A stretch of 10,864 nucleotides of DNA from Acanthamoeba lenticulata. Lineage: Eukaryota > Discosea > Longamoebia > Acanthamoebidae. The stretch is taken from contig NAVB01004345.1 of assembly GCA_002179805.1 (NCBI GenBank), forward strand, positions 1 to 10,864, in the 5' to 3' direction. This document shows positions 1 to 9,100 of the stretch, piece by piece. The translations under genes were made by a program, and so were the position numbers. The notes below the pieces were generated by a model, which was not told the origin of the DNA, made no database searches, and saw nothing but the letters and a program-made list of their open reading frames with translations. The stretch's first letter is position 1. Each line of letters opens with the position of its first letter.

Positions 1-3000
1 GAGCCCACGCCGCGGAACGTCTTCGGGTTGACGATGATCTCCTCCCCGTCGATGATGTCGTAATGCGTCGGGGGCGCGTTGATGACGGCCAGCAGCTTGG
101 GAAGCGTCTCGAAGCGGACCTCCTGTGCCGCCCCCAGGCGGTAGCCAATACCGTAGATGTTGCTCACGGTCAGGGCTAGGCCGTTGGGCGTCGATTGGTC
201 CTGCATTGCCTCCGGTCTGAGGAACAGTCTTGAGTAGCAATGCCGGCCTGCAAAGAGAGCAAAAGAGAAGAAGAGTCAGGTCAAGAGACATAAAAAGAAG
301 GTTACAAAAAGATAAACGGGTCTCACCATTGATGCTGAAGGGGAAGTCGGGGTTGAGCTGGGCCGTGAGACTCATCAACATGGCCTTGGAGGACTTGGTG
401 GACGAAGTCGTGTATTCCAAGACCGCGACGAGCTCGTTGGTGCTGTCCTCGTCCACGTTGCCTGTCGACGAAATGAGGGTGAGTGCAAGGGAAAAAAAAA
501 GAAAAGGAGGCATCATCGAACCGATGGCCAGCTTTAACATGGGGCTTCGGGTGACATCATCCACCGGACGGACACCGGTGTAGATCTCAAAGGCAGAAGG
601 GTTAACGAGTTCGATGCATGCAATCTCGTCACAAGTCAGGTGGTTCAGGTAGAACAGATACGCGCTGCCAAGGCTTGTGGTGTAGCCAATGACAATCTCA
701 TCGCTCAGATCACCGTCCAGATCACCCGCCACCATCTCGAGACTGATCATGTCACCACCAGAATCAGCTCAGTCAATTCTGCATCACATCCAACAGAGGA
801 TACAACTGAGGAAGGTGAGCGAGCTCGTTACGCACTTGATGTTGGTGTTCCAAACCCAGGGCCCTTGTCCGCCCACCAGCAATGTCTTGACAAGCGACAC
901 GGGTAAGTGAGAGTCGGTCTCGTCGATGGAATAGAGGTAGATAGAGAGCTGGTTGACGTCATCGATGACGCCCAAGGCCAGGTCACTAAGGCCCGTGCCG
1001 TCAAAGTTGCCCATGACGACCCGCACGGCGTGTGGCCCGTTGACCGAGCGCAAGGCCACGGGTTCCATGGGCGCAAACTTGTCGTAAGGTTCGCTCGAGT
1101 TGAACGTGTAGAGGGTTATCATCACCGTATGGAAATCGACGATCCACGCAAAAGCCAACTGTCCATTCCCACACACACACACACACGAGTGCGGGTTAAC
1201 AGCAGCCGGCACGCAAGACCGAACACAGAAGAAAAGAAAAGAGGTCGGGAACACGAACGGTGTCAATGATTTCGCCACCACCGGCGCCCACGTCGCCGGC
1301 AGCCATATGAAACGCGAAGCCTGGCGAATCTTGTCTCAATGGGTTGGTCGGCAGTTCGCTACTGGGGTAGGCTGGGGTGCCAGGGACGGGAAGATACTGT
1401 GCTAAGAGGAAGCGTAGGCGCAAGGTGATCTCAAAATGGCGCGAAAAGCAACCGCACGACTCGCGTGAGGGGTCGATCTTGGCCGTATCGTTCCAAACAG
1501 CGGGGTCCTGAATGCTGAAGTCCACCACATAGAACTGAATGTGGCCCTCTGTGCTGATAAGGGCCACGGCCAGTTCCGGATACCCATCGCCGTCAAAATC
1601 GCCCGTCTCGAGCTCGATCTGCCCAACCACCCACAGACCACCTGTCCACGCGGGCATTTCCAACGAACTTATCTGCACATTTTGTGTTGATTAGTTTGGC
1701 TAGCAGGCAAGCAGCTGACGTCTGAGTCCGAACCGAGGTTGATTCCGGCTGACCGCTTGCACCGAGGTATGTAATGGCCGCGGAAAGCCTTCCACCCTCG
1801 CTGAAGAGGGTGACGATCTCGTCCTTCAAGTCAAGATCGAAGTCGGCACTAGCGCTAGCCACCGCGTCGACAATCTTATAACCTTTGGTTTCTTCATCCG
1901 CCAACTTGGGGATACTCCCAGTAGAAGAACCTGCACCCGCAAAAGAGGTGTCAATCTTGCGGCGCAGAAGTCTCTGGGCGGAGCCCATGGATTGATGAGA
2001 ACAATAATCATAAAAAAAGGTACCTGAGCAGACGGCCTTCACCAAAAGGATGTTTTTGTTGCGAGGCGTTGCAACACAGTTGTTGGCTCCAGTATTGGCG
2101 GCATTAATCATTTGCTGCGTCCACTTAAATGCACCCCAAAACGCGCGCGTCGAACGGTTGTTTGACTGGAGATCGGTCATGGTCGCAAGGTAGTCGTCCT
2201 CAGTACCAAGGTACCTCTCGGGAGGTTCGGCGTAATGCTGCTCGCGTGCTTTGGCGTTGTGGTAGTGATAGCGGTGTGGCTCAGCAAGTTGGTTGATGTC
2301 CTCCTCGATGTACCGGCGGCAGCCCTGTTGGCTGGGGCACGAGAACGGGACGCCAGGTCTACCAAAGGCTGCGTCGCTGACCGTAATCTGGCAATAGGCG
2401 CGGTTCTTGCACCCGCTCGACACGAGCGAAGCGACCATCGCGGGATCAGCTTCGCAGTCGCGCACGGTGATCAAATCAGGCGAGTCATCGCCTGGGACGC
2501 AGGTGCCCTCGAGTGCTCCGTAGCGTGCCCACGTGATCTCAGAGATCTTGCCGCCCAAGGGGCACTCCAGGCGCATGATATTGTCGCGGACCGCCCCGTA
2601 GATGTCCCTCTCATTAAAGGCACAGACCTCGTTGGTACCAGAAGCTTCCAAGTCGAAACAATCTTGCACGAGGAACTCCAGCCACCAGTCGAACATGAAG
2701 CCCTTTCCGATGGGGCCCGTAATCTCGAGCTTGTACTCATTGGCCATCGCGGGCAGCCCTTCGAACTCGCTCATCGACGGCACAGTCACGGGTACGAAGC
2801 CATTTGGGGCTTCAGCAACTGCCTGAAATTTGAAGACAGTGTTTGTGCTTGTTGACAGAGCCTCTGCGTGGAAGACAACCCCAACAACCATGTCAGTGAT
2901 GTGCTGGTGATGCAGCTTCAAAGGGTTAGAGAGGCCCGTACGGCCAACAGCCTTGAGCACAACCGATGTAGAGACGTTGATGGCTCCCTGCCCGTTGCTC

Positions 3001-5908
3001 GACAGCCCGAACCTCGTGAGCTTGAACTGAAAGCTGCTTGCGTTGTCGCTCATGCGCAGGTTGACAACAACAGAAAGCGATTTCACGCAAGCTTCCTTGT
3101 TCATGGCCATCTTTGTGATCGAGAACGTGTTGGGCAAGTTATCCATGTAGTGCCACGACTTGACCGTCTTGGGTAAAGGAGCTGTGTCGTTCAAGCATTG
3201 CAAAAGCGCTCATGAGCTATACGAGGAAAAGTAGTCAACCCAGACCTGTAAGGCGCGCCACACACGTACCGGTACTGAACGTGTCCTCCTGTAGGTCGCA
3301 GTAGGCATCGTCATCCACGCCCTGCTGGTGGATAACGTGCGCTGTGCCCATCGTGTGCTCCCACAAGTCGGTGCGGTACGTAAGGCCCACCGTCTGCCTT
3401 TGGGAGAACCAGTTGCGCTGCCAACGTGTCAAGAGCTCATCCACAGCAGCTTTCCGGTCTGTGGTTCCCGTGTTGGGAGAGATCTGAAGGACAAGAATGA
3501 GACGTCTGCTGTTCAGTCGATCTTCTTAGCGAAGACGCTAGTGGTGTGGTGGAAGGTACGGTTTGAGCTAGCGCCACGTCAAAGACACCCAGGCTAGAAC
3601 GATTGCGCAACGACTCTGCCCACGAGATGCTTGACTCTGCGGAAGGCGGGACGGGTAGGGTTTGGTCGTCCAGGCCCTGAACCTCGAACCGCAAGTCGGA
3701 TCCGACCTGGATCAACGATTGGTCGAACACAAGCACGTGGGCCAAGTAGGTGCCTGCCTGCTGGAAGGCGACGGTAATTTCGTAATAAGCACACGTAGGC
3801 TCATAGTATTTTTTGGAGCAGCTCTCCGCGGTGAAGGGCTTCCCATTTCCGCCGATGAGGCCCAGTTGGCGCTGGACGGCTGCTCCGTCAAAGAAGGCCA
3901 GGGTGAACAATTCTGCGTCTTCGCCGCCGACGCGCGGCCGGCCCTGAGCGTCGACAAAGCTGACACGCACGATCTGGTCACGGAAGATTCGCATCTCCCC
4001 GTCGATCTCGTTGGGCAAAAGCTTCACGATGGTGCTGGGCAGATCAGGAGGGCCGTAAATCATAAAGTGCACTCTGTCCCGCGAGTACCGATCGGCCTCT
4101 GGCTGCCGCGGCAAATGCCACAGGGCCATGACATAGAGCTTGCTCGAAGTATCTGTCGAATGGTTCGTGAAGACCGAGCTGGGCACGGTGCACCCCATTT
4201 GTCCATTCGCCTGTTTCTCTACCAGACCGCTCCACAGGATGTTGGGCGCTGGCACTACTCCAGTGCCCGCAGCGTTGACCCTGGCCAGGATCGAGTCAGT
4301 TAAAGACATCAGGCGCAGGAGATCATGAAGGGGTGATGATCGCACTCCACAGGTGTAACTTCATCCCACGTGAGGATGCACTTGGCCACCATGGTGTTTG
4401 TGTCAGGTGGGGTGATAACGCCGGAGAGATACAGGATTCTGTCGCCCTGAATCGTGTAGTCTGCTCCGATGGGCGTCACCCCCGTCAAGACTGGTTCATC
4501 GCTTGGATACGCTGTACCAGCGAAGAGTGACACACACACACACACCCCCGACGATACGCAGGCGTTGTCGTTTTAGCAAACTGCAACTTGGAAAAATGGA
4601 GGGAAAAAACAAGTGGTGTGTGTACGAGTCTCGCAACCGGCGCCGAAGTAGCCAGAGTTACAACGGCATGACGTGCTGGCGATGTCCTTATCCCACCAGC
4701 ACGTGCCGTGGACGCATGTGGTACATGTCGGAAACTGCACAGTCGTGGGATTGGTTGAGCCCAATGTTGTCTGCACTTGAACCTTGGGCTGGATGAAGCT
4801 CAGCCGTTGTGTCCCCACGGTTGACAGTCGGCACTCGATATATGTATCTACGCGAGGCAAGCCATAATGAGGTGATGGTTGCATTGGTTAAGAGAAAGAG
4901 AGGCAAGAGCTGGTCGTTATTGTGTACCGGTTATCAAGAACGACTCTTGTATGCATGAAGTTGTTCCGATGCCAGACAGCTGGAGGGAGGGCGGACGCAG
5001 CAAATCCGGATGAAGGCTACTGCCATTGATTCTCAGTTGCAAGTTTTTTGTATTCGCCGGAACAACGATCACGGCAGAGCTGATCAGAGGAGTGCCCGGC
5101 TGTTTGGTTCATTCGCGTTTGTTCGGGAGTTGGGTTGAGTGTGTGTGTGTGTGTTTTGTTGTTTTTTGTTTAGTGTATGCGCGAGAGGGAATCCATCATC
5201 GTACGAGTTGGTGCTCATTACCTGAGGCAAGCGTCTTATGAGACCCGCGGCATAGGCGAAACAGCCGACGTCCGTTCTCGGGAACTGTTTGAAGCTCTCC
5301 CATGGCAAAACTTGGCCCACTTGAAGCCCTTTCAGGTTCTCCTCGATCTTGTCGAACTGCACGATCTCTCTCCAGTTCCTCCACTCACGAGTGCACCAGT
5401 TGCTTTCCGAACTCCTCCAGGCTTCGAGACCGATGCGCAGCCGCCCGCTGGCCGTTTCTGGTACATCCACTTCCCACAACGGCTGCGTTTGGTCTTGTGG
5501 CCGAGAGCTCAACCAAAAGGCCTGAGTAGTGCTGCTCGAGACTGTTCCCCACCAGGTAAAGTTGGTCGCCGGGAAGAGCGCCGGAACCGAGCAACCAACC
5601 CAGCCCCAGACGTTACAATCGCTCAGCTGGTAGGCCTTACAGGTGGATTGACCGTTGAGTGTCAGCTGAAAACCCCAATTTTCAAAGTTCTCAATTGCGA
5701 ATCTGTTGTTGACAATTCACGTGGTGAGGAACAACAATGATGATGAAAAATTGATTGAAGGGATAAATCAATCGTACAATTGGCAGGCCTTGTTCAAGCC
5801 CACCCTCGAAAAGGTCACTCGGTAGTCGGCGGCAACAGGCGCTAGAAGGGGAAGCAAAAAAAGAAAACACCGCAGAAGCCACAGGACCGCCTCTCGACTG
5901 GCGGTCAT
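1..5908 (-). CDS. Secreted multi-domain adhesion-type protein (EGF-like, SUEL lectin, FG-GAP repeats); 3' end beyond window
   Basis: Predicted exons (minus strand): 5908-5778, 5702-5222, 5099-4928, 4847-4626, 4511-4346, 4280-3560, 3483-3270, 3208-2024, 1930-1734, 1672-1259, 1158-836, 742-522, 461-327, 247-1. All 13 introns are GT...AG and phase-compatible, giving at least 1609 residues. ATG 5908 was chosen because it opens directly into a signal peptide (hydrophobic core, Ala-Ala before residue 28). Seen in order: a Trp/Cys-rich region (28-261), an EGF-like module (303-333), a filamin-like Ig-fold segment (about 490-593), a SUEL-type lectin domain (about 915-1096), and FG-GAP/integrin-alpha-like calcium loops near residues 1127, 1188, 1290, 1352, 1416 and 1484. 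By family knowledge these modules bind glycans, proteins and calcium outside the cell; an adhesion or recognition role is inferred. No membrane anchor is visible, but the C-terminus is missing. Donor choice is ambiguous for the introns at 4345, 1733 and 1258. The existence of the gene is secure; exact exon edges are less so. Confidence 0.85.
462..521 (-). other. Intron 12 of the secreted-protein gene, 60 bases, frame-preserving
   Basis: The intron runs ATCG|GTTCGA to GTCGACAG|GCAACG, with a T9 tract. Length is a multiple of three with no in-frame stop. Splicing brings the preceding strand up to the GNVDEDSTNE loop of an FG-GAP repeat, which supports removal; the unspliced reading would insert a Pro/Phe/Leu-rich stretch. 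Confidence 0.75.
1170..1186 (+). repeat. (CA)8 tract; TG on the sense strand, near a 3' splice site
   Basis: Alternating CA on the plus strand reads as TG in the minus-strand transcript. It lies in intron 1258-1159 of the secreted-protein gene, ending about 10 bases before the acceptor AG. Confidence 0.9.
1931..2023 (-). other. Intron 8 of the secreted-protein gene, 93 bases, frame-preserving
   Basis: The intron runs CAG|GTACCT to GTGCAG|GTTC, with a likely TTGAC branch point followed by a pyrimidine tract about 20 bases before the acceptor. Its length is a multiple of three and it holds no stop in the reading frame. Removing it joins a cysteine-ended lectin strand to a Ser/Gly linker cleanly. 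It would be missed by simple ORF calling. Confidence 0.7.
2028..2573 (-). other. SUEL-type (galactose/L-rhamnose-binding) lectin domain with internal insertion
   Basis: Residues about 915-994 carry the SUEL pattern: LECPLGGKISEITWARYG, then a cysteine-rich stretch with DC, then SGCKNRAYCQITVSDAAFG. This matches the family order of L-x-C-P-G, A-x-Y-G, C-x-x-x-x-x-C and F-G. The usual closing strand (C...K-x-L-x-V-x-x-C) appears only about 85 residues later, as CVATPRNKNILLVKAVC. The stretch between is hydrophilic and rich in His, Tyr, Glu and Arg. Members of this family bind galactose or rhamnose, but ligand binding here is unproven. Confidence 0.65.
3675..3983 (-). other. Filamin-like Ig-fold segment of the secreted protein
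   Basis: Residues about 490-593 have the filamin-repeat pattern: VSFVDAQGRPRVGGEDAELF near the start, then a long strand, then AGTYLAHVLVFD followed by a GSDLRFEV closing strand. The G-T-Y and GS-x-x-F-x-V spacings are what suggest the call. Filamin repeats are usually cytoplasmic, so a related bacterial-type or invasin-type Ig domain is an alternative. The fold call is moderately supported; function is unknown. Confidence 0.45.
4531..4545 (+). repeat. (CA)7 tract; TG on the sense strand, near a 3' splice site
   Basis: The tract lies in intron 4625-4512 of the secreted-protein gene and ends about 18 bases before the acceptor AG. Confidence 0.9.
4635..4724 (-). other. EGF-like module within the secreted protein
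   Basis: Exon 4 encodes six cysteines at residues 303, 306, 311, 322, 324 and 333, spaced C-x2-C-x4-C-x10-C-x-C-x8-C. The end has the typical CRCNSGYFGAGCE pattern. This is the short EGF-like form common in extracellular proteins. It stands alone and lacks an obvious calcium-binding N-terminal Asp/Glu consensus. Confidence 0.8.
5139..5154 (+). repeat. (GT)8 tract; CA on the sense strand, in an intron
   Basis: The tract lies in intron 5221-5100 of the secreted-protein gene, about 38 bases before the acceptor. Unlike the other tracts it reads CA in the transcript. Confidence 0.9.
5828..5908 (-). other. Signal peptide of the secreted multi-domain protein
   Basis: Residues 1-27 have a short polar start with an arginine, then a Leu/Phe/Pro-rich hydrophobic core, then the small residues Val-Ala-Ala before Asp28. 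This is a standard type I signal-peptide layout and fits the cysteine-rich extracellular modules that follow. Cleavage after residue 27 is inferred, not shown. Confidence 0.8.
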
Positions 5909-6158
5909 CTTGCGCGGTTGATCAAAATTGTGTGGTTCGTCGAGGCGACGGAACAATAGTGGATTTGTTGAGCTGTCTCGCTCCCTCCGGCAGGAAAAGC
6001 CTGCCCATGCGTTTCGGGCAGGCTTTCCTTGTAAAGGGCGGGTGGTGGGGCCAGTCGAGATTTGGCAACTCAAGAGACCTTCTTTCTCTTTTGTGAAATT
6101 TACATTGGTAGGAAACGGCTAGAATTGAAAAAAGAAAAATGAAAAATGAAAACCAACT
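5909..6158. other. Intergenic region between the 7TM-kinase gene and the secreted-protein gene
   Basis: These 250 bases should hold the 3' UTR and polyadenylation site of the 7TM-kinase gene and the promoter of the secreted-protein gene, both on the minus strand. Just after the stop codon the sense strand is T-rich (6119-6158). No AATAAA signal and no TATA box was recognised. A strong hairpin lies at 5996-6026. Confidence 0.6.
5996..6026. other. Perfect 11-bp inverted repeat (hairpin) with 9-base loop
   Basis: The left arm AAAGCCTGCCC (5996-6006) and right arm GGGCAGGCTTT (6016-6026) are exact reverse complements, separated by ATGCGTTTC. It lies about 88 bases upstream of the secreted-protein start and about 130 bases past the 7TM-kinase stop. 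It could form in the leader of one transcript or the 3' end of the other, or be a palindromic protein site. The structure is seen directly; its role is unknown. Confidence 0.7.
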
Positions 6159-9100
6159 TTAAATGTCAATCAGCTTGCTGAACTTGGCGCCCATCTCCTT
6201 GACTGAGCGCGGGCTGGTCGGTAGCAAGGACGAGACCGGCAGGAAGTTGCCACTCCTGTTCTTCTGTCGGATGCGCTCACGCTCACGCTCCCATTCCTCG
6301 TCCTTGTTGTTTGGCGAAGCACTCTTCTTGCCACCCTTCTCGCGCTTGCCCTTCCTGCTGCTGGCCAGCGACCCTCGTCTCCCGCCGCGCCGCGAGTCTC
6401 GGCCGTCGTCATCGTCCCACTCGCTGCCACCACTGCCGTGCTCGACGTCCTCGCGATCGGAGACGTCGCTGCCATGCCGTGAGGCCGTATCGCTGTCGTG
6501 GTCCGAGCCGCCCCAGAGGCTGCCTCGCGAGCCCAAGCGCCGCCGCTCAGCCTTTTCGCGCTTCTTCCCGCTCTTCTTGGCGTCGTGCTGCGACCGTTCG
6601 CGCTCCTTCTGTCGCTGCTTCTCGAGCACCATCTTCTCCTTCTTCTCCTGCTTCTTCATTTTGGCGTACTGCCGCGCCAGTTGATCGGCTCCATCCTCCA
6701 ACGCCTGGGAGCCACACCACCACCACTTAGTGCGGCCCAATGCCGGATGGATTGGGGGGGGGGAGCGCGTACATGCTTGGGGAGCGGTTTGTCCTTGCGG
6801 AGCTCCATGCCCTGCCGTTCCTCAAGCTTCTCCAGCTTGTGGATGATGGTGTCAAAGTTCATGCGCGCGTCGGGGTCCGTCAGCCTGTTGTTCGCGCAGC
6901 GTGAGCCAACAACAACAACAACAACGAGGAGGAGGAGGAGGAGGATTCTTCTTCTCGGGCGCACCGGCAGCGTATTATCAGATGGTTTAGTCCAAAACTT
7001 GAGAAGCCACACGCGCTGGACATCTCGAGCACGATCCACCCAAAGGCCCAGAAGTCTCCGCTGTAGCTGTAGTTCCCCTTGTGCAGCATCTGTCATTACG
7101 GTTCTCATGTGAGTATGACCGAGAGAAAGAAAGAGAGAACGCAGTGGACGACAGCAACGAACCTCCGGCGGGAGAAAGGCCTTGAGGTAGGGTTGGTTAA
7201 CGTTATCCGGCAGGGGCACTTGCTCCGGCTGCTTGTACGGATCAAAGTCGGCGATGTACAGCCGCCATTGACTGTCCCCGTCCTCGGTCTTTCGCTTGGC
7301 CTGCGTGCCGATGTCGACAACAATAACAACGAGGAAAAAGGGTGATGATGAGTGATATGACGAGGAGGAGGAGGATGAGCGTGCGAGTCAGGAGGGCGTG
7401 AAAGAAGAGACACGCACGAGGATGTTGCTGACTTTGAGGTTGCGGTGGATGATGCGGTTGTGGTGAAGATACTGTATGGACTGGGCGATCTGCATGGCAA
7501 AGTGGAGGGTGTCGAGGTAGGTCGCGCCAAAGTTGCGGAAGACATCCATGAGGCTGCACTCGTAGCGATTCATCACAAGTCCGAGCCGCCGGTCGGGCAT
7601 GTTGATAAAGCCTCGGTATTTGACAAAGCCCTTCTGCTTGCCGAGCTTCTTGATGACGTCGCCCTCGCGGGTCGATCCGGCGAACGGCCGATCGTAGAGC
7701 TTGACTGCCACCTTCTCGCCATAGTTGTTCTCCTGGTCCTCCAGGCCCAGCTTCGACACCACGAATAGCGTGGCTTCGTGCACTCTGTGACGTGTGATCG
7801 CGTGAGAAATTGAAGAGAAAGTGTGGAGAGCAAAACGGCAAATACTTGGAATTGCGGCCCTCGCCCAGGAGCTTGTCGTAGAGGAGCAGCGTGCCCACCT
7901 TGGTGCTGAGGGCTTCGAAGGAGTTGACCTGGAAAGGCTTCGACATGCCGTCGTCGACCATGGCCACGAAGGCCGGCATCCCGGCGTCACGCATGGTCTC
8001 GTAGTCGTCGCGCTTGAGGAGGAGGTCGCCCCCCTTGCGCACGGCGATGGCGACAAAGATGGGGAGCACCTCGTTGGCAAAGACCAGATACTCGCTGTGG
8101 AGGACGTCGAACACGTAGTAGGACAGGATGTCGATGAAGAAGACCCGGGCGGCGATGAGGCCCACCCACAGCACGCAGCCGGCAAAGTAGATATACTTGA
8201 CCAACGGTGTGACGTGCCGCAACAGCCGCCCGAACCGATTGCGGTAGGAGACGAAGATGAAAACGCACACGATCACGAGCACCATGTTGAGCAGCGAAAA
8301 GATCACGGCGTAGTATTTGTCCACTGTCGCTTGAGGCTGGTCCCGCACGGCGTAGTTAACTTGCAGCCACACGACGAAGAAGAAGCCCAAGTAGCCCAGC
8401 ACAATGAACATCATCTGCCAGATCATGTACACCTGCCGCTTGATCTTGTTCAGCCTGGTGTGATTGGTTGGTGTTTCTCCTTGAGCTTATCCGCAATCAA
8501 CCGACATGATGATGATGATGATAACACCCAAAGGCGGAAGACGATAAGCTGATGTACCAGTGGAGGACGAGAAGGATGGATATGGTGTAGGAGAGAAGGA
8601 CCGGCACGTAGCGATTTAACACGTACTTGGCCCCCAAGTTCTTGTGGTAGGTCAACACAATTCGCACTGTTCAGGACACGCCCCGACCGTAGAGCGTTGT
8701 GTGACATACGTCAAGCTGTATACGTGAGAAGCATAATAGAGGAAGAAAGAGAGCACACGGACCGACGGCATGGGCGATGACGCAGAGATAGAACGTGAGG
8801 AGGGCGGCCTTTTTCCAGGGCTTGAGGATCTTCTTTCGGAAGATGTTGCTGTACAACTCAAGTCCTACCATCTCGAGGACCATGAGGCTGTAGAAGATGT
8901 AGTTGAGCACGCGGAAGGTGAGGTGCGAGCTGAACCAGTCGAGAGATACATCCACGATCGGGTCCAGCACACTGCACACACACACAGATTTGTTGCAGCG
9001 CCATGGGCAACGCACACAACGCGCAACAACAGGTCAGTGCCGTTGGAAAGCTGATTGGTTAGAGGACAACAAAAATAAATGAATATCCAAAATAAAGCCA

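Larger units (their letters stand above)
309..1930 (-). other. FG-GAP / integrin-alpha-like repeat region (predicted beta-propeller)
   Basis: Exons 9-13 repeat a loop of the form G-D/N-x-D-x-D-x-x-x-E/D-hydrophobic: ADFDLDLKDEIV, GDFDGDGYPELA, GDVGAGGGEII, GNFDGTGLSDLA, GDLDGDLSDEIV and GNVDEDSTNELV. Spacing is about 61-68 residues, except for one gap of about 102. In integrin-alpha and related proteins such loops bind calcium between blades of a beta-propeller. Six motifs are visible here. A seventh blade may be degenerate in the long gap or lie beyond the window. Confidence 0.8.
8425..9097 (-). other. Alternative 5' end region of the 7TM-kinase gene
   Basis: The first intron (9160-8972, 189 bases) is much longer than the others, so the start is uncertain. 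ATG 9189 with donor GA|GTACGT joins acceptor TGTGCAG|T at 8972 in phase and gives a natural GDVLDP junction. Other ATGs inside the intron, such as 9101, open reading frames that do not connect to exon 2 without another splice. From residue 11 onward, exons 2 and 3 are well supported by continuous hydrophobic coding sequence. Confidence 0.4.

Noticed and set aside
230..583. Plus-strand open frame of 117 codons, Lys/Arg-rich
   Set aside because: It is antisense to the exons and pyrimidine-rich introns at the end of the secreted-protein gene; its basic composition comes from the purine-rich complement of intron tracts.
1170..1186. CA/GT tracts as possible CRISPR or tandem-gene repeats
   Set aside because: They are simple dinucleotide microsatellites with no spacers.
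2235..2855. Plus-strand open frame of 206 codons
   Set aside because: It is antisense to the lectin exon, whose minus-strand reading has clear cysteine and motif spacing; the plus reading shows none.
3662..4303. Plus-strand open frame of 213 codons
   Set aside because: It is antisense to exon 6 of the secreted-protein gene and crosses an intron boundary; no family features.
4281..4345. Apparent frameshift between the frames ending at 4309 and continuing from 4345
   Set aside because: A 65-base GT...AG intron with a TTAAC/CTGAC branch-like sequence restores the frame, so a pseudogene call is not needed.
5996..6026. Bacterial-type intrinsic terminator
   Set aside because: The window is clearly eukaryotic (spliceosomal introns throughout) and the stem lacks a proper T run, so only the hairpin itself is reported.
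5909..6073. In-frame upstream ATG at 6073 that would extend the secreted protein by 55 residues
   Set aside because: The extension would bury the clear signal peptide and would translate through the hairpin; it is charged and low in structure. ATG 5908 is better.
6163..6684. Plus-strand open frame of 173 codons, Ser/Arg/Phe-rich
   Set aside because: It is the shadow of the Lys/Arg/Glu-rich tail of the 7TM-kinase gene; the low-complexity repeats keep the opposite strand open.
7821..8552. Plus-strand open frame of 243 codons, rich in Asp, His, Val and Glu
   Set aside because: It lies fully antisense to the exons coding the membrane segments of the 7TM-kinase gene; the composition is the mirror of hydrophobic codons and no domain is recognisable.
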